In this document: in pieces, positions 33,858 through 43,898 of the stretch
Position numbering within the stretch: the first letter of the stretch is position 1
How the letters are laid out: every line of letters starts with the position of its first letter
Assembly (NCBI GenBank): GCA_002490705.1
Contig: DKUO01000049.1
Span: forward strand, 5,854-69,853
Direction of reading: 5' to 3'
Origin: Lachnospiraceae bacterium UBA7202
Lineage (GTDB): Bacteria; Bacillota; Clostridia; Lachnospirales; Lachnospiraceae
DNA length: 64,000 nt
Made by a program: the position numbers and the translations under genes
Notes under the pieces: model-generated
Databases searched by the model: none
What the model saw: the letters and a program-made list of their open reading frames with translations, nothing else
What the model was told of the DNA's origin: nothing

Positions 33858-35249
33858 GTGATACATCGGTATACTAATAACGGCTACCATATTGTGATGG
33901 ACGTCAACAGCGGCAGCGTGCATGTGATGGACAAGTCTGCCTATGATGCGGTTCCCGTGGCGGAGCGTCTGATCGAACAGGGGACGGAGGATCGGGATGA
34001 GATCGCGAAAGCGGTGGCAGAGGAGCTTTCCATGCCGCTTGCGGAGGCGGCTGAACTGGCGGAGGAATTTCTTGCCCTGAAAGAGGCCGGACAGCTGTTT
34101 GCGAAGGATGTCTATGAGGATTATATTGACGCGTTCAAGGAACGGGAGACGGTGGTAAAGGCGCTCTGCCTACACATTGCCCACGACTGCAATCTGGCCT
34201 GCAAATACTGCTTCGCAGGGGAGGGAGAATACCATGGAAGACGGGCGCTGATGAGTCTTGACGTGGGAAAGAAGGCGTTGGATTTTCTGGTGGCAAACTC
34301 CGGAAACCGGGTAAATCTTGAGGTGGATTTTTTCGGCGGGGAGCCGCTCATGAACTGGCAGGTGGTCAAGGACTTGGTGGCCTATGGCAGATCTCTGGAA
34401 AATGCGCACCACAAAAAATTTCGTTTTACGCTGACAACCAACGGCGTGCTGTTAAACGATGAAGTCATGGATTTTGTCAACAAAGAGATGTCCAATCTGG
34501 TGCTCAGCATAGACGGCAGAAAGGAGATTCACGATCTCATGCGGCCTCACCGGGGCGGGCAGGGCAGCTATGACGAGATCCTGCCCAAGTATAAGAAGGC
34601 GGCCGAGAGCAGAAACCAGATGAATTATTATGTGCGGGGCACCTATACGCGGAACAATACAGACTTTTCCGAGGATGTGATCCATCTGGCCGATCAGGGA
34701 TTTGAGCAGATTTCCGTGGAACCCGTGGTGGCGGACAAAAAGGAAGACTATGCGCTTCGCATGGAGGATGTGCCGAAACTTCTTTCCGAGTATGATAAGC
34801 TGGCGCTGGAATATATTAACAGAAAAAGAGAAGGAAAGGGTTTTCAATTCTTTCATTTTATGATAGATTTAGAAGGTGGCCCTTGCGTGGCAAAGAGATT
34901 GTCAGGCTGTGGGTCCGGCACGGAATATCTGGCGGTGACTCCGTGGGGAGATCTGTATCCCTGCCACCAGTTTGTGGGACAGGAAGAGTTCCTCATGGGC
35001 AATGTGGAGGACGGGATCGTCCGGGAGGATATTCGGGATAAATTTAAGGCGTGCAATGTCTACTCCAAGAAGGAGTGCAGGGATTGTTTCGCAAAATTCT
35101 ATTGCAGCGGCGGCTGTGCGGCGAACGCCTACCATGAGTGCGGTGACGTGAACGGTTCCTATGAGCTTGGCTGCGAGCTACAGAGGAAGCGGGTGGAATG
35201 CGCCATCATGATCAAAGCGGCGCTTGCCGATGAAGAAAGGGAGAATTAA
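33858..35249 (+). CDS. scfB: Thioether cross-link-forming SCIFF peptide maturase (radical SAM)
   Basis: 463 residues from GTG 33858 with GAGGAG eight bases upstream. An N-terminal peptide-binding (RRE-like) region (IHRYTNNGYHIVMDVNSGS) precedes the radical-SAM core with CNLACKYCF (CxxxCxxC) near residue 113. The C-terminal SPASM domain has CGSGTEYLAVTPWGDLYPC near 352 and ECRDCFAKFYCSGGC near 418. The enzyme uses SAM radicals to link SCIFF cysteines to alpha or other carbons of neighbouring residues. secDF follows three bases later. Confidence 0.95.
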   Translation: MIHRYTNNGYHIVMDVNSGSVHVMDKSAYDAVPVAERLIEQGTEDRDEIAKAVAEELSMPLAEAAELAEEFLALKEAGQLFAKDVYEDYIDAFKERETVVKALCLHIAHDCNLACKYCFAGEGEYHGRRALMSLDVGKKALDFLVANSGNRVNLEVDFFGGEPLMNWQVVKDLVAYGRSLENAHHKKFRFTLTTNGVLLNDEVMDFVNKEMSNLVLSIDGRKEIHDLMRPHRGGQGSYDEILPKYKKAAESRNQMNYYVRGTYTRNNTDFSEDVIHLADQGFEQISVEPVVADKKEDYALRMEDVPKLLSEYDKLALEYINRKREGKGFQFFHFMIDLEGGPCVAKRLSGCGSGTEYLAVTPWGDLYPCHQFVGQEEFLMGNVEDGIVREDIRDKFKACNVYSKKECRDCFAKFYCSGGCAANAYHECGDVNGSYELGCELQRKRVECAIMIKAALADEEREN

Positions 35250-35252
35250 TCT

Positions 35253-37514
35253 ATGAAAAAGAGCAAAGCGGTTGTCAGTCTGATCGTTTATCTGCTGATC
35301 CTCGGGCTTTTGGGATACACGGCGATTTTCGGCGTGGGATCGGACAAGTCGGGCGCGGCGGAAAGCATTAAGCTGGGCCTGGATCTGGCGGGAGGTGTCA
35401 GCATTACGTATCAGGTTGTCGGAGACGAAAATCCCAGCGCGGAGGACATGAACGACACCATCTACAAGCTACAGCAGCGTGTGGACGGTTACAGCACGGA
35501 GGCGCAGGTGTATCAGGAGGGAAACGACCGGATCAACATCGAGATTCCCGGTGTCACCGACGCCAACGCGATTTTGGAGGAGCTGGGCAAGCCCGGCAGT
35601 CTCTACTTTATTTCGCAGACGGACAGCGAGGGAAATAACAACTATGAGTTGGGCTACGGGATCAATGACGACGGCATGGTGTTTCCGCAGTACCAGTTGA
35701 CAAAGAGCATTGAGGAATTGCAGGCGGACGGCTCCATCGTCCTCACCGGTACGGAGGTAGAGGGCGCGCGGGCGACCAGCCAGGAAGATTCCATGGGAAA
35801 CCGGGAAAACGTGGTGGCCCTTTCCTTCAATGAAGAGGGAAAACAGGCCTTTGCGGAAGCGACTACGAAGGCCTATGAAAACGGTGAGAGCATCGCGATT
35901 TACTATGACGGCGAGCTGGTGAGCGTTCCCAACGTAATTTCAGCCATCACCGACGGCAATGCGGTGATTACGGGACAGAGCACGGCGGAGGAGGCGGCGC
36001 AGCTTGCTTCCACCATCCGTATCGGCGGCCTGAAGCTGGAGCTGGAAGAGCTTCGCTCCAACGTGGTGGGCGCGCAGCTCGGCTCTGCGGCGATCGCTTC
36101 CAGCCTGAAAGCGGCGGCGGTAGGTTTTGCGCTTGTCGTGATCTTCATGATTGCCGTGTATTATGTGGCAGGTTTTGCGGCGTCTCTGGCGCTGTGCCTG
36201 TACACGGAGCTTCTGATAATTTTGATGTACGCTTTTGATTTGACGCTGACCCTGCCCGGTATTGCGGGTATTATCCTCTCCGTCGGTATGGCGGTGGACG
36301 CGAACGTGATTATTTTCGCCCGTATCCGGGAGGAGCTTGCCGATGGCAGGAGTGTGGAAAATGCGATCAAGATCGGCTTCAATAAGGCGCGGTCTGCGAT
36401 TCTGGACGGCAATATCACCACCCTCATTGCGGGTCTGGTGCTCTACTTTATGGGAAGCGGTACGATCAAAGGATTTTCCATCACATTGATGTTAGGTATT
36501 ATTTTATCCATGTTCACAGCGCTGATTGTGACGAAGTTTTTGGTTAATATCTTTTACACTCTCGGCATTCAGAGCGAGAAGGCATACGGTGTTGCGAAGG
36601 AGAAAAAGACGATCAACTTCCTCTCCAAAAGGTATCTTTTCTTCGGAATTTCTGTGGCGGCGATTCTGGCGGGCTTCATCGCCATGGGCGTCAACAAGTC
36701 CAGTATAGATATGCCTTTGAATTTCAGTCTGGATTTTGTGGGCGGTACCTCCACCACGATGACGCTCAATGAGGATATGAGCATCGAGGACATTGACGCG
36801 CAGATTGTTCCCCATATCGAGGAGATCACGGGGGACGGCAACGTGCAGACCACAAAGGTGGCCGGTTCCAATCAGGTGATCATTAAGACCAGAACCCTGA
36901 GCGTGGAGGAGCGTGAAAAATTCAACGATGTGATGGTGAACCAGTTTGGCGTGGACGAGTCCAGCATTACGGCGGAGACCATCAGCGCCACGGTCAGCTC
37001 CGAGATGCAGGCCGATGCGGTCAAGGCGATTCTGGTATCCACAGTGCTGATGCTTTTGTATATCTGGTTCCGGTTTAAGGATATCCGTTTCGGCGCAAGC
37101 TCCGTGATCGCGCTTTTGCACGATGTGCTGGTGGTGCTCGCTTTCTATGCGATTGTACGGATCTCCGTGGGCAATACCTTTATCGCGTGTATGCTGACGA
37201 TTGTAGGTTATTCCATCAACGCCACCATCGTTATTTTCGACCGTGTGCGTGAAAATCTGCGGAGCATGAAGAATAAGGACCAGCTGGACGATATGGTCAA
37301 CCGGAGTATCACCCAGACGCTCACGAGAAGTATTTTCACTTCCCTGACCACCTTCTTCATGGTGGCGGCTTTGGAGGTGTTCGGCGTATCTTCCATCAGG
37401 GAATTTGCGCTGCCGCTGATGGCGGGTATCGTCTGCGGTACTTACTCCTCGATCTGCCTGACAGGCGCGCTCTGGTATGTGTTCCGGACAAAGCTTGTGA
37501 AAAAAGCAAACTAA
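35253..37514 (+). CDS. secDF: Fused protein-export membrane protein SecDF
   Basis: 753 residues. The SecD half has the first helix near the start, a large extracytoplasmic P1 domain (GLDLAGGVSITYQ near residue 44) and TM helices with SVGMAVDANVIIFARIREEL near 345. The SecF half starts near 450 with FSLDFVGGTSTTMT and VGYSINATIVIFDRVREN near 650. A single fused protein is common in Firmicutes. It uses proton motive force to help SecA-SecYEG export. The gene ends at a terminator overlapping the recJ ribosome binding site. Confidence 0.95.
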   Translation: MKKSKAVVSLIVYLLILGLLGYTAIFGVGSDKSGAAESIKLGLDLAGGVSITYQVVGDENPSAEDMNDTIYKLQQRVDGYSTEAQVYQEGNDRINIEIPGVTDANAILEELGKPGSLYFISQTDSEGNNNYELGYGINDDGMVFPQYQLTKSIEELQADGSIVLTGTEVEGARATSQEDSMGNRENVVALSFNEEGKQAFAEATTKAYENGESIAIYYDGELVSVPNVISAITDGNAVITGQSTAEEAAQLASTIRIGGLKLELEELRSNVVGAQLGSAAIASSLKAAAVGFALVVIFMIAVYYVAGFAASLALCLYTELLIILMYAFDLTLTLPGIAGIILSVGMAVDANVIIFARIREELADGRSVENAIKIGFNKARSAILDGNITTLIAGLVLYFMGSGTIKGFSITLMLGIILSMFTALIVTKFLVNIFYTLGIQSEKAYGVAKEKKTINFLSKRYLFFGISVAAILAGFIAMGVNKSSIDMPLNFSLDFVGGTSTTMTLNEDMSIEDIDAQIVPHIEEITGDGNVQTTKVAGSNQVIIKTRTLSVEEREKFNDVMVNQFGVDESSITAETISATVSSEMQADAVKAILVSTVLMLLYIWFRFKDIRFGASSVIALLHDVLVVLAFYAIVRISVGNTFIACMLTIVGYSINATIVIFDRVRENLRSMKNKDQLDDMVNRSITQTLTRSIFTSLTTFFMVAALEVFGVSSIREFALPLMAGIVCGTYSSICLTGALWYVFRTKLVKKAN

Positions 37515-37530
37515 TAAAGTACTATAAATT

Positions 37531-37578
37531 ACCCTCCGAAAATGTTACAATAAATGTGACTTTTCGGAGGGTGTTTTT
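37531..37578 (+). terminator. secDF terminator whose 3' arm contains the recJ ribosome binding site
   Basis: ACCCTCCGAAAA (37531-37542) and TTTTCGGAGGGT (37561-37572) are perfect 12-bp arms around an 18-base loop, followed by GTTTTT right before ATG 37579. The only ribosome binding site for recJ, CGGAGGG, lies in the 3' arm. Read-through transcripts would therefore hide it. Confidence 0.85.
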
Positions 37579-39369
37579 ATGGGAAAATGGATGGTGTCCG
37601 CCAAAAAGGCGGATTTTAACAAGATAGCGGAGAAGTTTCACATTGATCCTGTGGTGGCCAGAATCATACGGAACAGGGATGTGGTGGGGGAGGAGGAGAT
37701 TGCCAAATTTCTTCACGGCTCTATGGCGGATCTGTATGATCCGAGGCTCCTTAAAGACGCCGAAAAGGCGGCGCAGATCTTATGTGAAAAGACCGGAGAA
37801 AAGAAAAAGATACGCGTGATCGGGGATTATGATATCGACGGCGTCTGTGCCACCTACATATTGATTGCCTGTCTGGAAGCGGGCGGCGCGGATGTGGACG
37901 CGGTGATTCCCCACCGGATTACGGATGGCTACGGGCTGAGCGAGAGGCTGATCGAGGAGGCCGTCCGTGACGGCGTGGAGACGATTCTGACCTGTGACAA
38001 CGGCATTGCGGCGCTTTCCCAGATCGCCTCTGCGAAAGCGCTTGGCATGACGGTGATCGTCACGGACCATCATGAGGTGCCCTATGAGGTACAGGCGGAC
38101 GGTAGCCGCAGGGAGACATTGCCGGAGGCGGACGCGGTGGTGGACCCGAAGCAGAGCGGCTGTGCCTATCCGTATAAGGGGATCTGCGGCGCGGTGGTGG
38201 CCTATAAGCTGATGCAGATTTATCTGGAGAGAATGTGCAGCGCAGGCGCGGTGACGCAGGAAGAGAGCAGGACGCTGTTACAGGAGCTTTTGGCCTTTGC
38301 AGGCTTTGCCACGGTGGGGGACGTGATGGAGCTTACCGACGAAAACCGTCTTCTGGTAAAGTACGGTTTGAGGCAGATGGAAAAGACCGAAAATCCGGGC
38401 CTGCGGGCGCTTTTGGCGGTAAATGAGCTGGAGGGTAAGAAACTGACCGGGTATCATGTCGGTTTTATTTTAGGGCCCTGCCTGAACGCTACGGGGCGGC
38501 TTGACACGGCACAGCGGGCGCTTGCCATGTTCCGCACGGGGGATCAGGCGGAGGCTTTTACCATAGCGGGGGAGCTGAAGGCATTGAATGACAGCAGAAA
38601 GGAAATGACCAGACAGGGGACGAAGCAGGCCATAGAAATGATTGAAAACTCGGCGCTGAAGGAGGATAAGGTGCTGGTCGTCTTCCTGCCGGATTGCCAT
38701 GAGAGCCTGGCGGGGATCATTGCCGGACGGATACGGGAACGCTATTATAAGCCGGTTTTCGTCCTGACCCGGGCGGAGGAGGGGGTAAAAGGATCGGGAC
38801 GCTCTGTGGAGGCTTACCATATGTATGATAAGATGAGCGAGTGTAAGGAGCTTTACACGAAGTACGGCGGGCATAAGATGGCGGCCGGATTGTCCCTGCC
38901 GGAGGAGAATGTGGAAGCTTTTCGCGCCTATCTGAATGCCCACAGCAGCCTGAGCGAGGAGGACCTCACCGAGGTGGTTCATATCGATGTGCCTATGCCC
39001 ATGTCCTACGTAACGCCGGAGCTGATCCATCAGTTTTCCCTGTTAGAACCCTTTGGAAACGGGAATCCCAAGCCGGTTTTTGCACAGAAATCCGTCAGGG
39101 TATGCAGAGGACAGATTTTGGGAAAAAATAAAAACGTGGGAAAATACCGGGTGTCCGACGAAACCGGGCATGAGTATGACATGATGTATTTCGGGGACTT
39201 GGAGGGATGGCACGCCTTTCTTGCGGCGCATTTCGGAAAAGAGCAGGTGCGGAAGCTTTATGAAGGGGGCGTAAACGGTATGGCCGTAAATGTGATCTAC
39301 TATCCCGATCTCAATGTGTTCAGGGGACGGGAACAATTACAGATGATCATGCAGGATTATTCTGCATAG
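37579..39369 (+). CDS. recJ: Single-stranded-DNA-specific exonuclease RecJ
   Basis: 596 residues. DHH motifs: VIGDYDIDGVCATY near residue 80, TCDNGIAALSQ near 137, VTDHHEVP near 153 and GPCLNATGRLD near 298; the DHHA1 part has GSGRSVEAYHMYD near 410. A C-terminal OB domain follows. RecJ degrades single-stranded DNA 5' to 3' in recombination and repair. The start at 37579 is the only one with a Shine-Dalgarno sequence. No close cotranscribed partner downstream, where a terminator lies. Confidence 0.95.
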   Translation: MGKWMVSAKKADFNKIAEKFHIDPVVARIIRNRDVVGEEEIAKFLHGSMADLYDPRLLKDAEKAAQILCEKTGEKKKIRVIGDYDIDGVCATYILIACLEAGGADVDAVIPHRITDGYGLSERLIEEAVRDGVETILTCDNGIAALSQIASAKALGMTVIVTDHHEVPYEVQADGSRRETLPEADAVVDPKQSGCAYPYKGICGAVVAYKLMQIYLERMCSAGAVTQEESRTLLQELLAFAGFATVGDVMELTDENRLLVKYGLRQMEKTENPGLRALLAVNELEGKKLTGYHVGFILGPCLNATGRLDTAQRALAMFRTGDQAEAFTIAGELKALNDSRKEMTRQGTKQAIEMIENSALKEDKVLVVFLPDCHESLAGIIAGRIRERYYKPVFVLTRAEEGVKGSGRSVEAYHMYDKMSECKELYTKYGGHKMAAGLSLPEENVEAFRAYLNAHSSLSEEDLTEVVHIDVPMPMSYVTPELIHQFSLLEPFGNGNPKPVFAQKSVRVCRGQILGKNKNVGKYRVSDETGHEYDMMYFGDLEGWHAFLAAHFGKEQVRKLYEGGVNGMAVNVIYYPDLNVFRGREQLQMIMQDYSA

Positions 39370-39629
39370 AAATATAAGAGAGGTTTTTGTGAATACGAAA
39401 AAGCCCGGATACCCGGGCTTTTCCGCAGTTTTCTTATGAGGGGGAGATAGTGAATTCATCAACTATCTTGGTATTTATCATAAAAGGTAATTGTGTCCAA
39501 ACTGTGTTTAGAATATGAAGGAAAAATAAAAAAACATTAAGAATCTTTAAAAACCCTGTTTTTCGTGCTATCTTATTCTATAGTAAATTGTGAAAGGGCA
39601 GGAAACGGCTCTGGCATGTGGAGGTAACT
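39370..39629. other. Intergenic region between recJ and murE
   Basis: The gap holds the recJ terminator and an AT-rich leader. TATAGT at 39579-39584 is a possible murE -10, but I see no convincing -35 at the right distance. No riboswitch or small gene was recognised. Confidence 0.5.
39398..39424 (+). terminator. Intrinsic terminator after recJ
   Basis: AAAAGCCCGG pairs with CCGGGCTTTT around a four-base loop, with the T-rich side at 39419-39422. It lies about 30 bases after the recJ stop codon. Confidence 0.8.
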
Positions 39630-41099
39630 ATGGCGGTTTTAAGTGAATTGTTGGAAGAAGTCTCTTACGAATGTGTCCGCGGACGGCTGGACCGGGAGAT
39701 ATCGGATATTGTTTATGATTCCAGAAAGGTGCAGGCGGGCTGCCTGTTCGTCTGTATTCCCGGCGCGAGAGCGGACGGCCATCAGTATGCGGCGGCGGCG
39801 GTGCAGGCGGGCGCGTCGGCGATCTTGGCAGAGAGGGAGGTAGAGCTTCCTGAGGGGGCCGATGTGACGGTGATTCTCGCGGATAACACGTGTTACGCAA
39901 TGGCTTTTGCCTCGGCGGCCTACTTCGGGCATCCGGCGAAGCAGATGAAGATTATCGGTGTTACGGGTACAAAGGGAAAGACCACCACCACCTATCTGGT
40001 CCGCTCTATTTTGGAGCAGGCGGGAAGAAAGGTGGGGCTGATCGGCACCATAGAGATCATCATAGGGGACACCCATATTCATGCGGAGAATACCACGCCC
40101 CAGTCCTATCTGGTGCAAAAATACTTCCGCATGATGGCGGATGCGGGCTGTGATACAGTGGTGATGGAGGTATCCTCTCAGGGACTGATGCTTCACCGGA
40201 CCCAGGGGTTTGTCTTTGACTTCGGCATCTTTACGAATTTGGAGCCGGATCATATCGGCGCGAACGAGCACAAGGACTTTGCCGATTATTTGCACTGCAA
40301 GAGCCTGTTGTTCAGACAGTGCAAGGTGGGGATTGTCAATCAGGACGACGCCCACTGGAAGGAGGTCACTAAGGACTGTACCTGTCAGCTGGAAACCTAC
40401 GGGATTGACGCGGAGGCGGATCTTCGTGCGACGGATATCCGGTTTTTAAACGAGGGGGGAAGCCTTGGCATGGCGTTTACGGTGAAAGGTCTTGTGGAAT
40501 TTCCGGTAAAGATTGCCTCCCCCGGCCGGTTTAATGTCTATAACGCGCTCACGGCTATTGCCATATGCCGCCATTTCGGTGTGGAAGAGGAGGACATTAA
40601 ACGGGCGCTTGCGACGGCAAAGGTAAAGGGGCGCACGGAAATGGTCCGGGTTTCCGATGATTTTACGCTGATGATTGACTATGCCCACAATGCCATGGCG
40701 CTAAAGAGCTTGTTGGAGACGCTTAGGGCGTATCATCCCCATCGGCTGGTCTGCCTCTTCGGCTGCGGCGGCAACCGGGCCAAGTCCAGACGCTATGAGA
40801 TGGGGGAGGTCAGCGGCAATATGGCCGACCTGACGATTATTACCTCAGACAATCCGCGGATGGAGGAACCCCAGGCAATCATCGACGATATTAAGACCGG
40901 GATTGGGAAGACGGCGGGGAAGTATGTGGAGATCTGTGACAGGAAGGAAGCCATCGCCTACGCCATCGACCATGGCGAGCCGGGGGATATCATTGTGCTG
41001 GCGGGCAAGGGCCATGAGGATTATCAGGAGATAAACGGGGTAAAATATCCGATGGATGAGAGAGTGTTGATACAAGAGATTTTAGAGGAGCGGGCATGA
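39630..41099 (+). CDS. murE: UDP-MurNAc-tripeptide synthetase (meso-DAP-adding ligase)
   Basis: 489 residues from ATG 39630, with GGAGG at 39620-39624; GTG 39618 would place the ribosome binding site inside the frame. Mur-ligase ATP loop GVTGTKGKTTTTYL near residue 110, NTTPQSYL near 155, MIDYAHNAMALKSLLET near 350, and DNPRMEEP near 410. The DNPR sequence is the hallmark of DAP-type rather than lysine-type enzymes. It adds meso-diaminopimelate to UDP-MurNAc-Ala-Glu in cell-wall synthesis. It overlaps priA by four bases. Confidence 0.95.
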   Translation: MAVLSELLEEVSYECVRGRLDREISDIVYDSRKVQAGCLFVCIPGARADGHQYAAAAVQAGASAILAEREVELPEGADVTVILADNTCYAMAFASAAYFGHPAKQMKIIGVTGTKGKTTTTYLVRSILEQAGRKVGLIGTIEIIIGDTHIHAENTTPQSYLVQKYFRMMADAGCDTVVMEVSSQGLMLHRTQGFVFDFGIFTNLEPDHIGANEHKDFADYLHCKSLLFRQCKVGIVNQDDAHWKEVTKDCTCQLETYGIDAEADLRATDIRFLNEGGSLGMAFTVKGLVEFPVKIASPGRFNVYNALTAIAICRHFGVEEEDIKRALATAKVKGRTEMVRVSDDFTLMIDYAHNAMALKSLLETLRAYHPHRLVCLFGCGGNRAKSRRYEMGEVSGNMADLTIITSDNPRMEEPQAIIDDIKTGIGKTAGKYVEICDRKEAIAYAIDHGEPGDIIVLAGKGHEDYQEINGVKYPMDERVLIQEILEERA

Positions 41100-43336
41100 C
41101 GGGGCAGTATGCGGATGTCATTATCGATATCGCCCATGAGAAGGTAGATAAGGTTTTTCAGTACAGAATCCCGCCGGCCCTTGCAGAGACGGTATATCCG
41201 GGCGTGCGGGTGCATGTGCCCTTTGGCCGGGGAAATCAGGAAAAAGTGGGATATGTGGTGGACATTTCAAAAGAGACGGACTATCCCGCCGAGAAAATCA
41301 AGGAGATCCTCGGGGTGGATGAGAAGGGAATGTCCGTGGAGGGCAGGCAGATTCAGATTGCCTATTGGCTGAAAAGCCAGTACGGTTCCACCACCATCGC
41401 GGCGTTAAAGACGGTGCTTCCCGTCAGGCAGAAGCAGAAGGCTCTGGAGAAAAAGAAGGTGCTGCGCTGCCTGTCTGCGGCGGAGACGGCGCAGGCGGCT
41501 TTGGAGTGCGAAAAGAAGCACCAACGGGCAAAAGCGCGTGTGCTGGCGGCCTTAGAGACGGAGGAGAAGCTGCCTTACGAGCTGGTCAGCCAGAAGCTGC
41601 ATGTGGCGGCGGCCACCCTGCAGGCGTTGGAGAAGCAGGGGTATATCAGGATCGAAAAGGAGACCTGTTACCGCAATCCGGTCAGGGCGACGGACAGACG
41701 GGAGAACCGGCCTGTCTTAAACCCGGCGCAGCAGCAGATCATAGATGCAGTGGTAAAGGATTGCAGGGAGGGACACCCGGGGGAGGTGCATCTGGTGCAC
41801 GGCGTCACGGGCAGCGGCAAGACGGAGGTTTATCTGGGCATTATCGAGCAGATGATCGCCATGGGGAAGCAGGCTATTATGCTGATTCCGGAGATTGCGC
41901 TGACCTATCAGACGCTCCTGCGGTTCTATAAGCGGTTCGGAGACCGGGTGTCGGTGATGAACTCCACGCTGTCTGCCGGGGAAAAGTATGACCAGATCGA
42001 GCGGGCGAAGGCGGGGGAGATTGATGTGATCATCGGGCCCCGCTCGGCGCTGTTTACGCCCTTTCCGAATCTCGGCGTCATTGTGATGGATGAGGAGCAT
42101 GAGAACAGTTATAAGAGCGAGACGAGCCCCAAATACCATGCCAGAGAAACGGCCATACAAATAGCGGCTCTGTGCGGGGCCAGCGTGGTGCTGGGATCGG
42201 CAACCCCCTCTTTGGAGGCATATTACAGGGCAAGTCTGGGACAATATCGGTTATATAAAATGAAGGAGCGCCCCGGGAGCAGCGTGCTGCCGGCGGTGTA
42301 TATCACGGATCTGCGAAAGGAGTTAAAGGAGGGCAATCGCTCTATCTTCGGCAGAAAACTGAGAGAACTGATGGAGGAGCGGCTTGCCAAGAAGGAGCAG
42401 ACGATTCTGTTTTTAAATCGACGGGGCTATGCGGGATTTGTATCCTGTAGGGCCTGCGGGCATGTGATGAAGTGTCCTCACTGCGACGTGTCCCTCTCGG
42501 AGCACAAAAACGGCCTGTTAACCTGTCACTACTGCGGCTATCAGGAGAGAAAACCGGAAAAGTGTCCGACTTGCGGTTCTCCCTATCTGATGGGCTTCAA
42601 GGCCGGCACGGAGCAGGTGGAGGAGGCGATCCACAGGGAGTTCCCGAAAGCCAGAGTGCTTCGCATGGATGCGGACACCACGAGGAAGAAGGAGAGCTAT
42701 GAGAAGATCCTGTCTGCCTTTGCGGATGAGGAGGCGGATATTCTGGTGGGAACGCAGATGATCGTGAAGGGCCATGATTTTCCGGGGGTGACTCTGGTGG
42801 GCGTGCTGGCGGCGGATCTTTCCCTGAACCGAAATGATTACCGGGCGGGAGAGCGGACCTTTCAGCTTTTGACCCAGGCTGCGGGCCGGGCGGGCCGGGG
42901 AGAGAGGCCGGGCGAGGTGGTGATCCAGACCTACCAGCCGGAGCACTACAGTGTGGTGTATGCGGCGAAGCAGGATTACGAGGGATTTTACAGGGAAGAG
43001 ATTGCTTACAGGGAACTGTTGGGCTATCCGCCCGTGGAACATATGCTGGCCGTTCTCATCGCCTCCCGCGTGCAGGAGGAGGGGGAAAAGCTGGGAGAGC
43101 GGATGGCGGAGCTGATCCGAAGGGAAATGGGCGAAGGCGGCGGGCTTTGCGTGATCGGGCCGGCAGAGGCTTCTATCGGAAAGCTTTCCGATTGGTACAG
43201 GCATACCCTTTATCTGCGCCACGGGAACTATCAGGTTCTGGTGGAGGCCAAGGATAAGCTGGAGCATTTTTGTAAGGAGCATGAGCAGAGAGAACAGACG
43301 GTACAGTTTGACTTTGATCCGATGAATACATACTAG
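41096..43336 (+). CDS. priA: Primosomal protein N' (replication restart helicase)
   Basis: 746 residues, overlapping murE (ATGA). 3'-end-binding domain at the start (ADVIIDIAHEKVDKVFQY), helicase motif I GVTGSGKTEVYL near residue 238, DEEHENSYK near 332, and a zinc-binding insertion with CRACGHVMKCPHC near 450, CHYCGYQ near 478 and CPTCGSPY near 492. Motif VI QAAGRAGRG is near 597. It restarts collapsed replication forks. It is the second gene of the murE-to-rsgA run. Confidence 0.96.
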   Translation: MTGQYADVIIDIAHEKVDKVFQYRIPPALAETVYPGVRVHVPFGRGNQEKVGYVVDISKETDYPAEKIKEILGVDEKGMSVEGRQIQIAYWLKSQYGSTTIAALKTVLPVRQKQKALEKKKVLRCLSAAETAQAALECEKKHQRAKARVLAALETEEKLPYELVSQKLHVAAATLQALEKQGYIRIEKETCYRNPVRATDRRENRPVLNPAQQQIIDAVVKDCREGHPGEVHLVHGVTGSGKTEVYLGIIEQMIAMGKQAIMLIPEIALTYQTLLRFYKRFGDRVSVMNSTLSAGEKYDQIERAKAGEIDVIIGPRSALFTPFPNLGVIVMDEEHENSYKSETSPKYHARETAIQIAALCGASVVLGSATPSLEAYYRASLGQYRLYKMKERPGSSVLPAVYITDLRKELKEGNRSIFGRKLRELMEERLAKKEQTILFLNRRGYAGFVSCRACGHVMKCPHCDVSLSEHKNGLLTCHYCGYQERKPEKCPTCGSPYLMGFKAGTEQVEEAIHREFPKARVLRMDADTTRKKESYEKILSAFADEEADILVGTQMIVKGHDFPGVTLVGVLAADLSLNRNDYRAGERTFQLLTQAAGRAGRGERPGEVVIQTYQPEHYSVVYAAKQDYEGFYREEIAYRELLGYPPVEHMLAVLIASRVQEEGEKLGERMAELIRREMGEGGGLCVIGPAEASIGKLSDWYRHTLYLRHGNYQVLVEAKDKLEHFCKEHEQREQTVQFDFDPMNTY

Positions 43337-43354
43337 AACAGGAGGAAGAGGATT

Positions 43355-43837
43355 ATGGCAACCAGAAAAATCAGAGAGATCGGAGATCCGGTGCTGACCA
43401 AGAAATGTAAGGAGGTGACGGAAGTCACACCCAGACTAAAGGAGCTGATCGACGATATGTTTGAGACGCTTTATGAGGAGAACGGCGTGGGATTGGCAGC
43501 GCCGCAGGTGGGCATTTTGAAACGTGTGGTGGTGATTGACACGACAGGAGAGGATCCCTTGTTGATGATTAATCCTAAAATATTGGAGACCAGCGGGGAG
43601 CAGGAGGGCTACGAAGGCTGTCTGAGCGTTCCCGGGAAAACCGGGCATGTGAAGCGGCCCAATTATGTGAAGGCTTTGGCCTACGACGAGGATATGAAGC
43701 CTTTCGAGGTGGAGGGCACGGAGCTGCTTGCCAGAGCCATCTGCCATGAACTGGATCACCTGGAGGGGCATCTGTATGTGGAGAAAGTGGAAGGGCCCCT
43801 GATGAACACGGAAGACCTACAGGACGAGGAGGACTGA
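43355..43837 (+). CDS. def: Peptide deformylase
   Basis: 160 residues. The three metal-site motifs are intact: GVGLAAPQVG near residue 45, EGCLSVPG near 88 and HELDHLEG near 131. It removes the N-formyl group from new proteins and sits directly upstream of fmt, the enzyme that makes formyl-Met-tRNA, the standard arrangement. AGGAGG precedes the start. Confidence 0.96.
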   Translation: MATRKIREIGDPVLTKKCKEVTEVTPRLKELIDDMFETLYEENGVGLAAPQVGILKRVVVIDTTGEDPLLMINPKILETSGEQEGYEGCLSVPGKTGHVKRPNYVKALAYDEDMKPFEVEGTELLARAICHELDHLEGHLYVEKVEGPLMNTEDLQDEED

Positions 43838-43898
43838 ATTTCGAGGCGGACGCCGGACAGGGAAAACGCTGCGGCAGGGGAAAGGAGACAGATAGAGT

